NCBI GenBank assembly: GCA_028288165.1
Contig: JAQBOG010000024.1
Coordinates: forward strand, 123,321 to 187,320
Source: Sphingobacteriales bacterium
GTDB taxonomy: Bacteria; Bacteroidota; Bacteroidia; Sphingobacteriales; Sphingobacteriaceae
Length of the DNA stretch: 64,000 bases
Direction: 5' to 3'
Below are positions 28,339 to 37,934 of the stretch, in pieces (the stretch's first letter is position 1; each line of letters starts with the position of its first letter). The notes under the pieces are model-generated. The model made no database searches, was not told the origin of the DNA, and worked only from the letters and a program-made list of their open reading frames with translations. The position numbers were made by a program, and so were the translations under genes.

Positions 28339-29102
28339 ACAAAACTTTGTGTTTTTTTTCTCAAGTTGGGAAATCTTATTAAAATATTTAAAAATAAATC
28401 TTTATTTTTAGATAATTACATTATTATTGCCTAGCTTTAGTTTAACAATACTTAACGACAATGTTATTTTTTTGTAAAGTCAGTACTAAAGTTTTTTAAT
28501 ATTTTGTTGTGTAATAAATACACTATGTATATATTTGATAAACCATTATAAATTTTCTTTTCACTTTTTACACAAGCGCCATCTTATTAAATGAAATAGT
28601 CGAGTATAAAATATAAAATAAGCTAATACTAACCCCCAAACCCTCTGTTATGCTTTCCACACAATTATATTGCAGGTCAAATAGACGCATTGCTGTTTTA
28701 CCGAGCGTTACCATTCTATATTGCCTTTGCCTCAAGCAGGCGACTTAATATCACAATCTTCTTTTCGATACACAGTTTCAATATTTTATATTAGATACTG
28801 TGTGTATGCTGTATGGCTTTTTTCTTTTGATCTCAACTTTTAGATAGAATATAACATAAGTATTATAAGTTCTTTAATACGCTGTTAATAGTAATTCACT
28901 TGATGAGTTTTGCTAACTGTTAATTAATTAAGAATTATAAACCCAAAAACCTCCCGCTTATATATGATATAGAGTTTGTTTACTTTAAAAACAATAAAAT
29001 TAATTTCTCTGCCTTGTGATGGCAAAGAAGCAAGATAGTCTCCCTAACCGGAAACTCACTGTCCATAATAAAACTAATTTAAACCCCTAAACCCGCATTA
29101 TT
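28339..29102 (+). other. 764-bp AT-rich upstream region of the SusC/SusD locus
   Basis: The gap holds a long AT-rich stretch (28360-28620), then a segment around 28615-28660 that resembles the sequence just before and at the SusC start (29070-29115). Both contain CTAAT, then AACCCC(C/T)(A/T)AACCC and TTATGCT(T/C)T with similar spacing. No FecI-type sigma factor or FecR anti-sigma gene is present in or next to the gap, although such regulators often accompany SusC genes. No TAnnTTTG promoter is convincing. Confidence 0.45.
28650..28748 (+). pseudogene. possible truncated SusC-like leader ORF
   Basis: A 32-codon frame begins MLSTQLYCRSNRR and continues IAVLPSVTILYCLCLKQAT, i.e. a basic start followed by a hydrophobic run like a signal peptide. 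It then stops. The SusC protein downstream begins MLYTLLIRQRKVCLLLFC, and the DNA before both start codons is similar. I read this as a decayed duplicate of a SusC 5' end, or a small leader peptide; the evidence is thin. Confidence 0.3.
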
Positions 29103-32100
29103 ATGCTCTACACTTTACTCATTCGACAAAGGAAAGTATGCCTATTACTGTTTTGCATGCTATCTTCTTTAATTATTAACGCCCAAACCCGAATAACAGG
29201 TAAGGTTACGGCAAGTGATGACAAACAACCTGTTATTGGTGCTTCTGTAACAGTAAAAGGTTCTACAACCGGCTCAGTAACCGGGCCAGATGGTACCTTT
29301 GTAATCAATGCCAAGGCAGGTGATGTTCTTGTTGTTACCTATATTGGTTACCAAGTGCAAAACATTACAGTTGGCTCAGCTACTAATTATAATGTTACTA
29401 TCACTCCCTCGGTAAGCACATTAAACGAAGTGGTTGTTACAGGTTATTCCTCACAACGTAAGAAGGATATTACAGGATCAGTTGCAGTTGTTGATGTTGC
29501 ACAGATGGCATCAGTACCGTCAGGCACAACAAGTCAGCTTTTACAAGGTCAAGCTTCTGGTGTTACAGTGGTAGGGCAAGGAACTCCAGGTGCTTCTGCA
29601 AGTGTTCAAATTCGTGGAGTAAGTTCTTTTGGAAATACTCAACCACTTGTTATTGTAGATGGTGTTCAGGGTAATTTGAATGACATTAATCCTAATGACG
29701 TTGCTTCAATGCAGATTTTGAAAGATGCTGGTTCTGCTTCTATATATGGTGTACGGGGTGCGAATGGTGTGATTGTAATTACCACAAAAAAAGGTAAAAA
29801 TGGTCCTCCAAAAGTTACTTACGACGCTTATTATGGTACGCAGGAGCCGATTTCAGGAAATGTTTGGAATTTAATGTCTCCAACTGAGTTGCAAACCGTA
29901 GTTGCAGGTGTAAGTGCAGCTGACCCAATTTATGGCAAGGGAGTGCCTCAGTATCTTTATATGAATAATGCTACTGGTGCAGGCGGTTATGGAAGGCCAG
30001 GTGTGCCAGGGGATGACCCGACCAAGTATGCAGCTTCAAACTATAAGTTCGACGCTTCTGATGTCCACAATAACTATCAGATTGCACAAACCAATCCTGC
30101 TGGTACAGATTGGTATCACGAAGTATTTCAATCTGCTCCTCAGCAAAACCATACACTAACTGCAAGTGGCGGAACTGAAAATTCTACTTATTTATTTTCA
30201 GCAAATTATTTAAATCAACAAGGTACCTTAATTGAAACTTATATAAAAAGGTACGGAGCCCGAATAAATACATCATTTAATATAGGGAAGAGAATCCGTG
30301 TTGGTGAGTATGCTTATATGTTCAATAGAAGTAATCCTGCATTGCCTGGAGGTAATCAAAATGAGGGAAATGCTATTTCCTATACTTACCGTACTTCAAA
30401 TTTGATACCTGTTTATGATATACAAGGTAACTATGCAGGAACACGGTTAGGTACTGCAGAAATTGGTCAAGGGGTGAACCCTGTTGCCCAACAAAGAAAT
30501 ACCAGCTTCAACAGACAAAATAACTGGGATACCCAAGGAAATGTTTTCGGAGAAGTGGATATTATCACTGGTTTAACGGCTCGTACAACATTTGGTGGAA
30601 CTATTAATAACAATTATTTTAGCAATTTCGGTGTTACTCCTTACTATAATAGGGAAGGTTTTGATAGCCCTAATAGTTATCAAGAAAATGCATTATATAA
30701 TAGTAACTGGACGTGGACTAATACATTAACTTACAATAAGACAATCGGTAACCATAGTGTTAAATTATTGGCCGGAACCGAGGCGCTTAATGCCTTCGGC
30801 AGACAGGTGGGTGGTAATTCAAATGGCTTATTTTCAAGCAGCTTTGATTATTTAACTTTAGGAAACGGCACAAGAGATATAACTAATTATAGCCAAGTCA
30901 ATCAAGCATCCACTGTATTTTCTGTATTTGGTCGGGTCGACTATGCTTTTAATGATAGGTACCTTTTAGGAGCTACAATCCGTCGCGATGGAGCTTCAGT
31001 ATTCGGTACGAACAGCCGCTATGGAGTATTTCCTGCTGTGTCTTTAGGATGGAGAGTTAGCCAAGAAAGTTTTTTAAAGAATGTAAGTTGGTTAAACGAT
31101 TTAAAACTTAGAGGTAGCTGGGGTAAAATGGGTAATTACACTAATGTAACTTATACTAATGCATTTACATTATACGGTACTGGTCAAGGTCAAGCAGGTT
31201 ATGCAATAGGTGGTGGAAATAACTCCATTTCTCAAGGCTTTTATCAAACTAATATCGGTAATATCAATACTGGATGGGAAGAAGATGTGACTTCGAATGT
31301 GGGTTTTGATGCAACCATTTTAAATAACAAAATTACCTTATCAGCAGAGTGGTATCAGAAAAAGATCAACGGATTATTGTTCCCGCAAGCTTTGCCTGCA
31401 ACCGCCGGCGGTGCATTATCACCAATAGTGAATTTAGGGGATATTAATAATAATGGTTTTGATATTTCTGCAGGTTACAACGGATCAAGTAATGATTTTA
31501 AATATAACATCACAGCAAACGTAACTACTTATAAAAATAAGGTTATTTCTGTACCAGGTGGCTTTTTTGACACATCCAATTCCAGGTTAGGGAATTTAGT
31601 TAGAAATCAAGAAGGATTTCCTGTCAGTTCTTTCTTCGGATATCAAGTTGAACGTTTATGGCAGAGCCAAGCAGAGATTGATGCTTTAAATCAAGCTTAT
31701 AGTACTAAAATTGGTGTGCCTAATTCAACTTATCAAACGGCTGCTGCCCCAGGACGTTTTAAATATCAGGATGTAAACAATGATGGTGTTATATCTCCAG
31801 ACGATAGAACTCACTTTGGAGATCCAAATCCTGATTTCACATATGGCATCAATTTAAATGCCAATTATAAACAATTTGACATTGGCGCTATTTTTTACGG
31901 GTCACAAGGTAACGAGGCTATAAACTATGTTAAATACTGGACAGATTTCTTAGGAACCTTTCCTGGTAGTAAGAGCAGAGTGTTGCTCGATGCTTGGACT
32001 CCAACCAATACCAATACCTCAATTCCTGTAGTTGAAGGTTCAGGTAATTTCAGTACAACAACAGTATTTAACTCTTATTACCTAGAAAATGCTTCTTTCT

Positions 32101-32360
32101 TAAAAATGCGCTCTTTGCAAATAGGGTACACTATTAATCCAAGCCAATTAAGGAAGATTGGTATTGATCGTTTTAGAATATATCTGCAAGGTGCTAACTT
32201 GTTTACTATTACGAAATACTCTGGCGTAGATCCTGAACTATCTTCTTCAACAGGTAACGTTAATCAGAATGGACAACAATCTGCAGCTTTTGGTATTGAT
32301 TATGGTAATTATCCTAATAATCAAAAAAGCTATTTACTGGGAGTAAACTTAACATTCTAA
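29103..32360 (+). CDS. SusC/RagA family TonB-dependent outer-membrane transporter
   Basis: This is the barrel half of a SusCD pair, importing a ligand across the outer membrane with TonB/ExbBD energy. The protein has 1085 residues with a signal peptide (about 1-28, ending INAQ). A carboxypeptidase-regulatory-like domain (about 29-115, RITGKVTASDDKQPVIGASV) is followed by the plug (about 120-235) with QGQASGVTVVGQGTPGASAS, SVQIRGVSSFG and SIYGVRGANGVIVITTKKG. The 22-strand barrel ends in YLLGVNLTF with the C-terminal Phe needed for outer-membrane insertion. susD follows 28 bp downstream. The size and plug motifs are standard, and the substrate cannot be inferred. Confidence 0.95.
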   Translation: MLYTLLIRQRKVCLLLFCMLSSLIINAQTRITGKVTASDDKQPVIGASVTVKGSTTGSVTGPDGTFVINAKAGDVLVVTYIGYQVQNITVGSATNYNVTITPSVSTLNEVVVTGYSSQRKKDITGSVAVVDVAQMASVPSGTTSQLLQGQASGVTVVGQGTPGASASVQIRGVSSFGNTQPLVIVDGVQGNLNDINPNDVASMQILKDAGSASIYGVRGANGVIVITTKKGKNGPPKVTYDAYYGTQEPISGNVWNLMSPTELQTVVAGVSAADPIYGKGVPQYLYMNNATGAGGYGRPGVPGDDPTKYAASNYKFDASDVHNNYQIAQTNPAGTDWYHEVFQSAPQQNHTLTASGGTENSTYLFSANYLNQQGTLIETYIKRYGARINTSFNIGKRIRVGEYAYMFNRSNPALPGGNQNEGNAISYTYRTSNLIPVYDIQGNYAGTRLGTAEIGQGVNPVAQQRNTSFNRQNNWDTQGNVFGEVDIITGLTARTTFGGTINNNYFSNFGVTPYYNREGFDSPNSYQENALYNSNWTWTNTLTYNKTIGNHSVKLLAGTEALNAFGRQVGGNSNGLFSSSFDYLTLGNGTRDITNYSQVNQASTVFSVFGRVDYAFNDRYLLGATIRRDGASVFGTNSRYGVFPAVSLGWRVSQESFLKNVSWLNDLKLRGSWGKMGNYTNVTYTNAFTLYGTGQGQAGYAIGGGNNSISQGFYQTNIGNINTGWEEDVTSNVGFDATILNNKITLSAEWYQKKINGLLFPQALPATAGGALSPIVNLGDINNNGFDISAGYNGSSNDFKYNITANVTTYKNKVISVPGGFFDTSNSRLGNLVRNQEGFPVSSFFGYQVERLWQSQAEIDALNQAYSTKIGVPNSTYQTAAAPGRFKYQDVNNDGVISPDDRTHFGDPNPDFTYGINLNANYKQFDIGAIFYGSQGNEAINYVKYWTDFLGTFPGSKSRVLLDAWTPTNTNTSIPVVEGSGNFSTTTVFNSYYLENASFLKMRSLQIGYTINPSQLRKIGIDRFRIYLQGANLFTITKYSGVDPELSSSTGNVNQNGQQSAAFGIDYGNYPNNQKSYLLGVNLTF

Positions 32361-32388
32361 TCTTTAAAGTGATTAAAAAGGAAATTTT

Positions 32389-34227
32389 ATGAAATTCTAT
32401 AATTATAAAGTATTAATTCCATGTTTTGCAGTGTTACTTATAACAGTTGCGGCATGTAAAAAGAGCTTTTTGGAGATTAATCCAAAAGGGCCTTTAAGTG
32501 AGTCTGTATTGGCAACCAAAGCAGGTGTGGATGGATTATTAATTGGAACCTATTCGCTGCTAGATGGAGTTTATAATGGGAATGGTAACCCGTTAGGTCC
32601 ATGGGAATCAGCGGGTTCAAACTGGATTTATGGAAGTGTTGCGTCAGATGATGCACACAAGGGTTCAACCTATGATGATCAGCCCGAAATTTACGCTATA
32701 GAAGGTTATGCCTCGACATCTGTTTTAAACCACTTTAATTCTAAATGGAGAGCAGTTTACAACGGTGTTCAACGAGCTAATGATGTTCTGAGAATTATGA
32801 GGAAAGCTTCTGGTATCGCTCCTGCCGATACTTTGCAAATTGCCGCAGAAGCACGCTTTTTAAGAGGTTTTTATCATTTGGAAGCTGTTAAAATGTGGGG
32901 AGCTAAAGTTCCTTACGTTGGTGAAAACATTACTTATGAAAATGGTAATTTCAATGTACCTAATGATGCGTCTATACTCCCTCAAATTGAAGCCGACTTT
33001 AAATTTGCTGCAGATAATTTAACAGCAAGCAAAGCGCAGATTGGACGTGTTAATAAATGGGCAGCTACAGCATTCTGGGGCAAAGCTTTGATGATTGATC
33101 AGAAATATGCTGAAGCTATTCCGGTTTTAACATCCGTAATTACTACCGGCACTACACCTGCTGGAGTTAAATATGATCTTGCTGCCAATTACGAAGATAA
33201 TTTTGATCCTACTGCTCAAATAAATTCTCCAGAAGTAGTACTTGCTTATCAATCGTCAACTCAAGATCAAGCAGGCGGATGGAATGGTAATGCTGGAGAT
33301 GCTTTGAACTTCCCTGGCGGTGGGCCTGCGAGTTGCTGCGGCTTTAATCAGCCATCATTTGACCTAGTTGATGCATATAAAGTTGATGCAGCCGGGTTAC
33401 CGATGTTTGGCACTTACAATGCTGTTGATCTCAAAAATGATATGGGTATAAAGGGTACCGACGCTTTCACACCAACCACTGAGGCGATTGACTCAAGATT
33501 GGATTGGACCGTTGGACGTAGAGGTATACCTTACTTAGATTGGGGAGTACACCCAGGTGAAAGTTGGGTTCGTGGTCAGTATTCTGGTGGTCCCTATACT
33601 CCTAAGAAAAGTATTTATATGAAAGCTGCCCAAGCGTCCACAAGTGATTTCTATGCAGGATGGGCTGCTAACCAAACCACAGCAAATAACATAAATTTAA
33701 TGCGTTTTGCTGATGTATTGCTATTGGCTGCCGAAGCAAATGTAGAAGCTGGAAGTCAGGCTACTGCTGAAATCTATATTAACCGAGTTAGAACGAGGGC
33801 TGCCAGTCCGCAAAGTATGGTTCATACTTATGTTGACGCCAGTGATCCATCCAAAGGATTTACTAATATTCCTGCTGCCAATTACAAAGTAGGACTATAC
33901 ACTGGTCAGGTTGCAGGCGGTACTAAGGCTTTTGCACGTGAAGCAGTACGTTTCGAAAGAAGATTGGAACTTGGAATGGAGGGTCATCGTTTCTTTGATC
34001 TGCAACGCTATGACATGGTTCAGCCAGGTTATATGGCATCTACCTTAAATGCGTATATAGCACACGAAACAACTGTGCCTATATTTGGGCCAAAAACAGG
34101 TACTCAAGTAGGATATTCAATTCTTCTAGGAGCAAAGTTTACCCAAGGACAAGATGAGGTTTTTCCTATTCCACAGCGCCAAATTGATATTAGTGGAGGT
34201 ATGTTGAAGCCTAATCAAAATAAATAA
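32389..34227 (+). CDS. RagB/SusD family outer-membrane lipoprotein
   Basis: This is the surface lid and ligand-binding partner of the SusC transporter. The protein has 612 residues with a lipoprotein signal ending VAAC (Cys23), followed by KKSFLEINP, the usual SusD N-terminal block. SKWRAVYNGVQRANDVLRIM, AEARFLRGFYHLEAVKMWG and NKWAATAFWGKALM form the TPR-like scaffold; MRFADVLLLAAEANVEAG and AVRFERRLELGMEGHRFFDL are the conserved C-terminal blocks. It also has GPASCCGFNQPSFDLVDAY, a central loop that may line the binding site. A perfect terminator follows 23 bp after the stop, which separates the SusCD pair from the lipoprotein operon. Confidence 0.95.
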   Translation: MKFYNYKVLIPCFAVLLITVAACKKSFLEINPKGPLSESVLATKAGVDGLLIGTYSLLDGVYNGNGNPLGPWESAGSNWIYGSVASDDAHKGSTYDDQPEIYAIEGYASTSVLNHFNSKWRAVYNGVQRANDVLRIMRKASGIAPADTLQIAAEARFLRGFYHLEAVKMWGAKVPYVGENITYENGNFNVPNDASILPQIEADFKFAADNLTASKAQIGRVNKWAATAFWGKALMIDQKYAEAIPVLTSVITTGTTPAGVKYDLAANYEDNFDPTAQINSPEVVLAYQSSTQDQAGGWNGNAGDALNFPGGGPASCCGFNQPSFDLVDAYKVDAAGLPMFGTYNAVDLKNDMGIKGTDAFTPTTEAIDSRLDWTVGRRGIPYLDWGVHPGESWVRGQYSGGPYTPKKSIYMKAAQASTSDFYAGWAANQTTANNINLMRFADVLLLAAEANVEAGSQATAEIYINRVRTRAASPQSMVHTYVDASDPSKGFTNIPAANYKVGLYTGQVAGGTKAFAREAVRFERRLELGMEGHRFFDLQRYDMVQPGYMASTLNAYIAHETTVPIFGPKTGTQVGYSILLGAKFTQGQDEVFPIPQRQIDISGGMLKPNQNK

Positions 34228-34250
34228 TCGTTTTAATTTTTATACTTGTG

Positions 34251-34280
34251 AGGTAGAGACAACATGTCTCTACCTTTTTT
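34251..34280 (+). terminator. terminator after susD
   Basis: A perfect 11-bp stem (34251-34261 with 34265-34275, core GGTAGAGAC/GTCTCTACC) with a 3-nt loop is followed by TTTTTT to 34280. An ATG inside the stem at 34264 is in frame with the next gene but is not its start. Confidence 0.9.
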
Positions 34281-34299
34281 GATTTATTCCCCCCTTATA

Positions 34300-37200
34300 A
34301 TGAAATTTAATCCCCTAAGATTTTATAGTTTTCTAATTATAATTGCTTTTATTTCCTGCAAGAAAGAAACCACTTTTGAAGCTATTAACTCTTCACATTC
34401 TGGCATTCATTTTAAAAATGAAATCATAGAAAACGATTCGATTAATCCAATTGAATTAGTCAATATTTACAATGGTGGTGGTGTTGGAATCGGGGATTTT
34501 AATAACGATAATTTACAGGATATTTATTTCACAGGTAATCAGGTTTCAAACAAACTATACATAAATAAGGGAGATTTGAGATTTGAGGATGTTACAAGCG
34601 AAGCAAATGTTGATGGATTGGGTAGGTGGGGTCGCGGTGTGGCCGTTGTTGATATTAATAATGATGGCTTGCTTGATTTATATATTTGCAACACGCTTGA
34701 CAAGGATTCCACAAAGAGGGAAAATATACTTTATGTAAACCAAGGTATTAAAAATGGTGTGCCAATATTTAAAGATATGGCAAAAGAATACGGCTTGAAT
34801 GCAAACCGGCATTCAACGATGGCCTCGTTCTTTGATTACGATAATGATGGTGATTTGGATATGTATTTAGTGGTGAATGAAAGTGTGAAAGCTGAAAATC
34901 CAAGTAAGTTTAGACCAATAATTACCGATGGATCGTTTGTAAGTACAGGGAAACTATACAGAAATGATTTTAGTAGTGCCTTAAAGCATCCAGTTTACCA
35001 AGATGTATCTAGAGAAGCAGGTATTACAATTGAAGGCTACGGGCATGGTGTTACAATAGCAGATATCAATGTAGATGGATGGAAGGACATATATGTTTCA
35101 AATGATTTTTTATCAAATAACATTCTTTATATAAATAATCATAACGGAACTTTTACTGATAAAACAAGAGAGTATTTTAAACACACTTCAGCAAATTCAA
35201 TGGGGCAGGATATTGTTGATGTAAATAATGATGGTCTTGCTGATGTTATCGAACTTGATATGGATCCAGAAGATAATTTCAGGAAGAAAATGATGCAGAA
35301 TGCTATTAGCTATCAAACATATCAGAATTTCGATCGGTTTGGCTACCAATACCAATATACGCGTAATACACTTCAGCTAAACCAAGGTCCTCGAGTACTT
35401 TCTAATGATTCAATTGGTGCTCCAGTTTTTAGCGAAATAGGTTTTCTTAGTGGCATTGAGGCAACTGATTGGAGCTGGACTCCTTTAATAAATGATTTTG
35501 ACAACGATGGTAATAAGGATATGATCGTCACGAACGGATATCCAAGAGATGTTACAGATCATGATTTCATAGCTTTTAGACAGCAGTCTTATTCTATTGC
35601 GACAACCAAACAAATTCTTGAACAAGTTCCTCAAGTCAAATTACATAATTATGCGTTCAAAAATAATGGGGACTTGACTTTTACAAACGTTTCAAAAGAA
35701 TGGGGTATGGAAATCCCGACTTTCTCGAATGGAGCAGCCTATGCTGATTTGGACAATGATGGTGATTTAGATGTGATTATTAATAATATCAACGATGAAG
35801 CTTCAGTTTTTAAAAACACTTCGAGCGATACAAAATCGGCTAAAACCAATTACCTAGAATTGAAATTTATAGGAGGCAATAACAACAAAAATGGTTTAGG
35901 TGCATTAGCTGAGATTTATTATGATAATAAGAAACAAGTTATAGAGAATACACCTTATAGGGGTTACCTTTCTTCGGTACAAAATTCGGCTCATTTTGGT
36001 CTGGGCAGTGTAACCGAAGTTGATTCTTTAATTGTTAACTGGCCAAATGGATTTAAGCAAGTACTAAACAAGGTTAAAGTGAATCAAATAATACCAGTAA
36101 ACATAAAAAATGCTGATAAATCGCGGCCATCAATCACACCAAAATTCGCATATAATGCGCTATTTAAAGATGTAACCAACAAGGTTGACATACATTTTAA
36201 GCACAAGGAATCTGATTTTGTAGATTTCAACATACAAAAACTTTTACCTCATAAATTATCGGAGTACTCTCCCGCATTAGCAGTTGGGGATATCGACAAT
36301 AATTCTTTCGATGATTTTATTTGTGCCGGTTCTGACTCTACATCAGCCCAACTGTTTTTGCAACAAAAAGATGGAAAATTTTTGCAGAAATCCTTATTCC
36401 AAATTGATTTATCCAATAAGCGAAAAGATAGTGGTTTGTTATTATTTGATGTTGATATGGATGGAGATTTGGACTTATATATTTCAAGTGGAGGTTATGA
36501 GTACAGTCCTAATTCAGCAGCATACCAAGATCATATTTATTTAAATGATGGTAAAGCAAATTTTGTTGAAAATCAATCAGCTTTGCCTAAAAATTTTACC
36601 AGTAAATTTTGCGTAAGAGCCATTGACTATGATAAAGACGGCGACCTAGACATGTTCATCGCAGGTCGTGTTGAGCCCTGGAGTTATCCAAAGCCCGTAT
36701 CAAGTTTTATTTATAGAAATGATACCCAAAGTGGCAAAGTTAAATTCACCGATGTAACGGCATCAGTAGCCAAAGAACTCCTTAATATTGGTTTGGTTTG
36801 TGACGCCGTATTTACGGATTTCGATAATGACGGTTGGCCGGATTTAGTTTTGGCGGGAGAATGGATGCCAATAACTTTTTTTAAAAATACAAAAGGCGTA
36901 TTTAAAAATATTACAACTGGTTCAGGGTTGGAAAATCATATTGGTTGGTGGAACACAATCGCTCCTGGAGACTTTGATAACGATGGAGATATAGATTATA
37001 TAGTAGGAAATCTTGGAAGAAATTCCTTTTTTAAAGCAACAGAAAAATATCCTGTACATATTATTGCTAAAGATTTTGATAAAAATGAAAGCTATGATGC
37101 TTTTCCATCTTTATATCTTCCGGATGTAAATGGAGAGCTGAAAGAATTTCCAGCACACACGAGGGACGATATGGTGAAGCAGATGATAAGTACTCGACTG

Positions 37201-37866
37201 AAGTTCCAGAATTACAAGTCATACGCTGTGGCAACAATGGATGATATATTATCACCAGAACAGAAAGAGGGAGCGTTACGATTGAAGGCAAATTATTTTC
37301 AATCGAGTTTTATTCGTAATGAAGGTAAGGGTAACTTCACTATTTCACCTTTGCCCCTGCAGGCTCAATTATCTGTTCTAAACGGAATAACGGTAAATGA
37401 CTTTGATTTAGATGGTAATTTAGACGTTATTATAAATGGGAATGACTTTGGTACAGATGTATCTGTTGGAAGATATGATGCTTTAAACGGCTTATATTTA
37501 AAAGGTAATGGCAATGGCAGCTTTAGTCCACTTTCAATTCTTCAATGCGGCATATTTATTCCAGGTAACGGGAAGGCTTTAGTTAAACTCAAAGGGGTAA
37601 AGGATAATTGCTTAATAGTTGCAAGTCAAAATAAAGGTTCAATCAAAGTTTTTCAGCAGAAAAAACCTGTAAAAATGTATACTTTTCAACCTTTGGATGT
37701 AAGTGCTACAATTAAATACAAAAATGGGAAGAGAACCAAGGAAGAATTTTATTATGGTTCATCTTTTTTGTCTCAATCTGGACGCTTCATAAACCTGAAT
37801 TCAAACATAAAATCAATTACAGTAACTAATAATAAAGGCATCAGTAAGAATATTGATGTAAATTAA
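34300..37866 (+). CDS. large FG-GAP/VCBS and ASPIC/UnbV repeat lipoprotein (A1)
   Basis: The protein has 1188 residues from the ATG at 34300, starting MKFNPLRFYSFLIIIAFISC with the lipobox Cys20, so it should be lipid-anchored, probably at the cell surface. Fourteen DxDxDGxxD-like Ca-binding motifs are visible. Seven lie before (for example DFNNDNLQD, DINNDGLLD, DYDNDGDLD) and seven after (for example DVDMDGDLD, DYDKDGDLD, DFDNDGDID) an ASPIC/UnbV domain at about 516-603 (NTPYRGYLSSVQNSAHFGLG). The arrangement suggests two seven-bladed beta-propellers. It is closely related along its whole length to A2 at 41184. Function is unknown; database names such as RNA-binding protein for this family are not supported by anything in the sequence. 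Confidence 0.88.
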   Translation: MKFNPLRFYSFLIIIAFISCKKETTFEAINSSHSGIHFKNEIIENDSINPIELVNIYNGGGVGIGDFNNDNLQDIYFTGNQVSNKLYINKGDLRFEDVTSEANVDGLGRWGRGVAVVDINNDGLLDLYICNTLDKDSTKRENILYVNQGIKNGVPIFKDMAKEYGLNANRHSTMASFFDYDNDGDLDMYLVVNESVKAENPSKFRPIITDGSFVSTGKLYRNDFSSALKHPVYQDVSREAGITIEGYGHGVTIADINVDGWKDIYVSNDFLSNNILYINNHNGTFTDKTREYFKHTSANSMGQDIVDVNNDGLADVIELDMDPEDNFRKKMMQNAISYQTYQNFDRFGYQYQYTRNTLQLNQGPRVLSNDSIGAPVFSEIGFLSGIEATDWSWTPLINDFDNDGNKDMIVTNGYPRDVTDHDFIAFRQQSYSIATTKQILEQVPQVKLHNYAFKNNGDLTFTNVSKEWGMEIPTFSNGAAYADLDNDGDLDVIINNINDEASVFKNTSSDTKSAKTNYLELKFIGGNNNKNGLGALAEIYYDNKKQVIENTPYRGYLSSVQNSAHFGLGSVTEVDSLIVNWPNGFKQVLNKVKVNQIIPVNIKNADKSRPSITPKFAYNALFKDVTNKVDIHFKHKESDFVDFNIQKLLPHKLSEYSPALAVGDIDNNSFDDFICAGSDSTSAQLFLQQKDGKFLQKSLFQIDLSNKRKDSGLLLFDVDMDGDLDLYISSGGYEYSPNSAAYQDHIYLNDGKANFVENQSALPKNFTSKFCVRAIDYDKDGDLDMFIAGRVEPWSYPKPVSSFIYRNDTQSGKVKFTDVTASVAKELLNIGLVCDAVFTDFDNDGWPDLVLAGEWMPITFFKNTKGVFKNITTGSGLENHIGWWNTIAPGDFDNDGDIDYIVGNLGRNSFFKATEKYPVHIIAKDFDKNESYDAFPSLYLPDVNGELKEFPAHTRDDMVKQMISTRLKFQNYKSYAVATMDDILSPEQKEGALRLKANYFQSSFIRNEGKGNFTISPLPLQAQLSVLNGITVNDFDLDGNLDVIINGNDFGTDVSVGRYDALNGLYLKGNGNGSFSPLSILQCGIFIPGNGKALVKLKGVKDNCLIVASQNKGSIKVFQQKKPVKMYTFQPLDVSATIKYKNGKRTKEEFYYGSSFLSQSGRFINLNSNIKSITVTNNKGISKNIDVN

Positions 37867-37934
37867 GTGAAAGCAAAATTATAAGCTAAGGCCTACCTTA
37901 CAACTGAAGTTTCTTAATTCATATCTCAATTATT

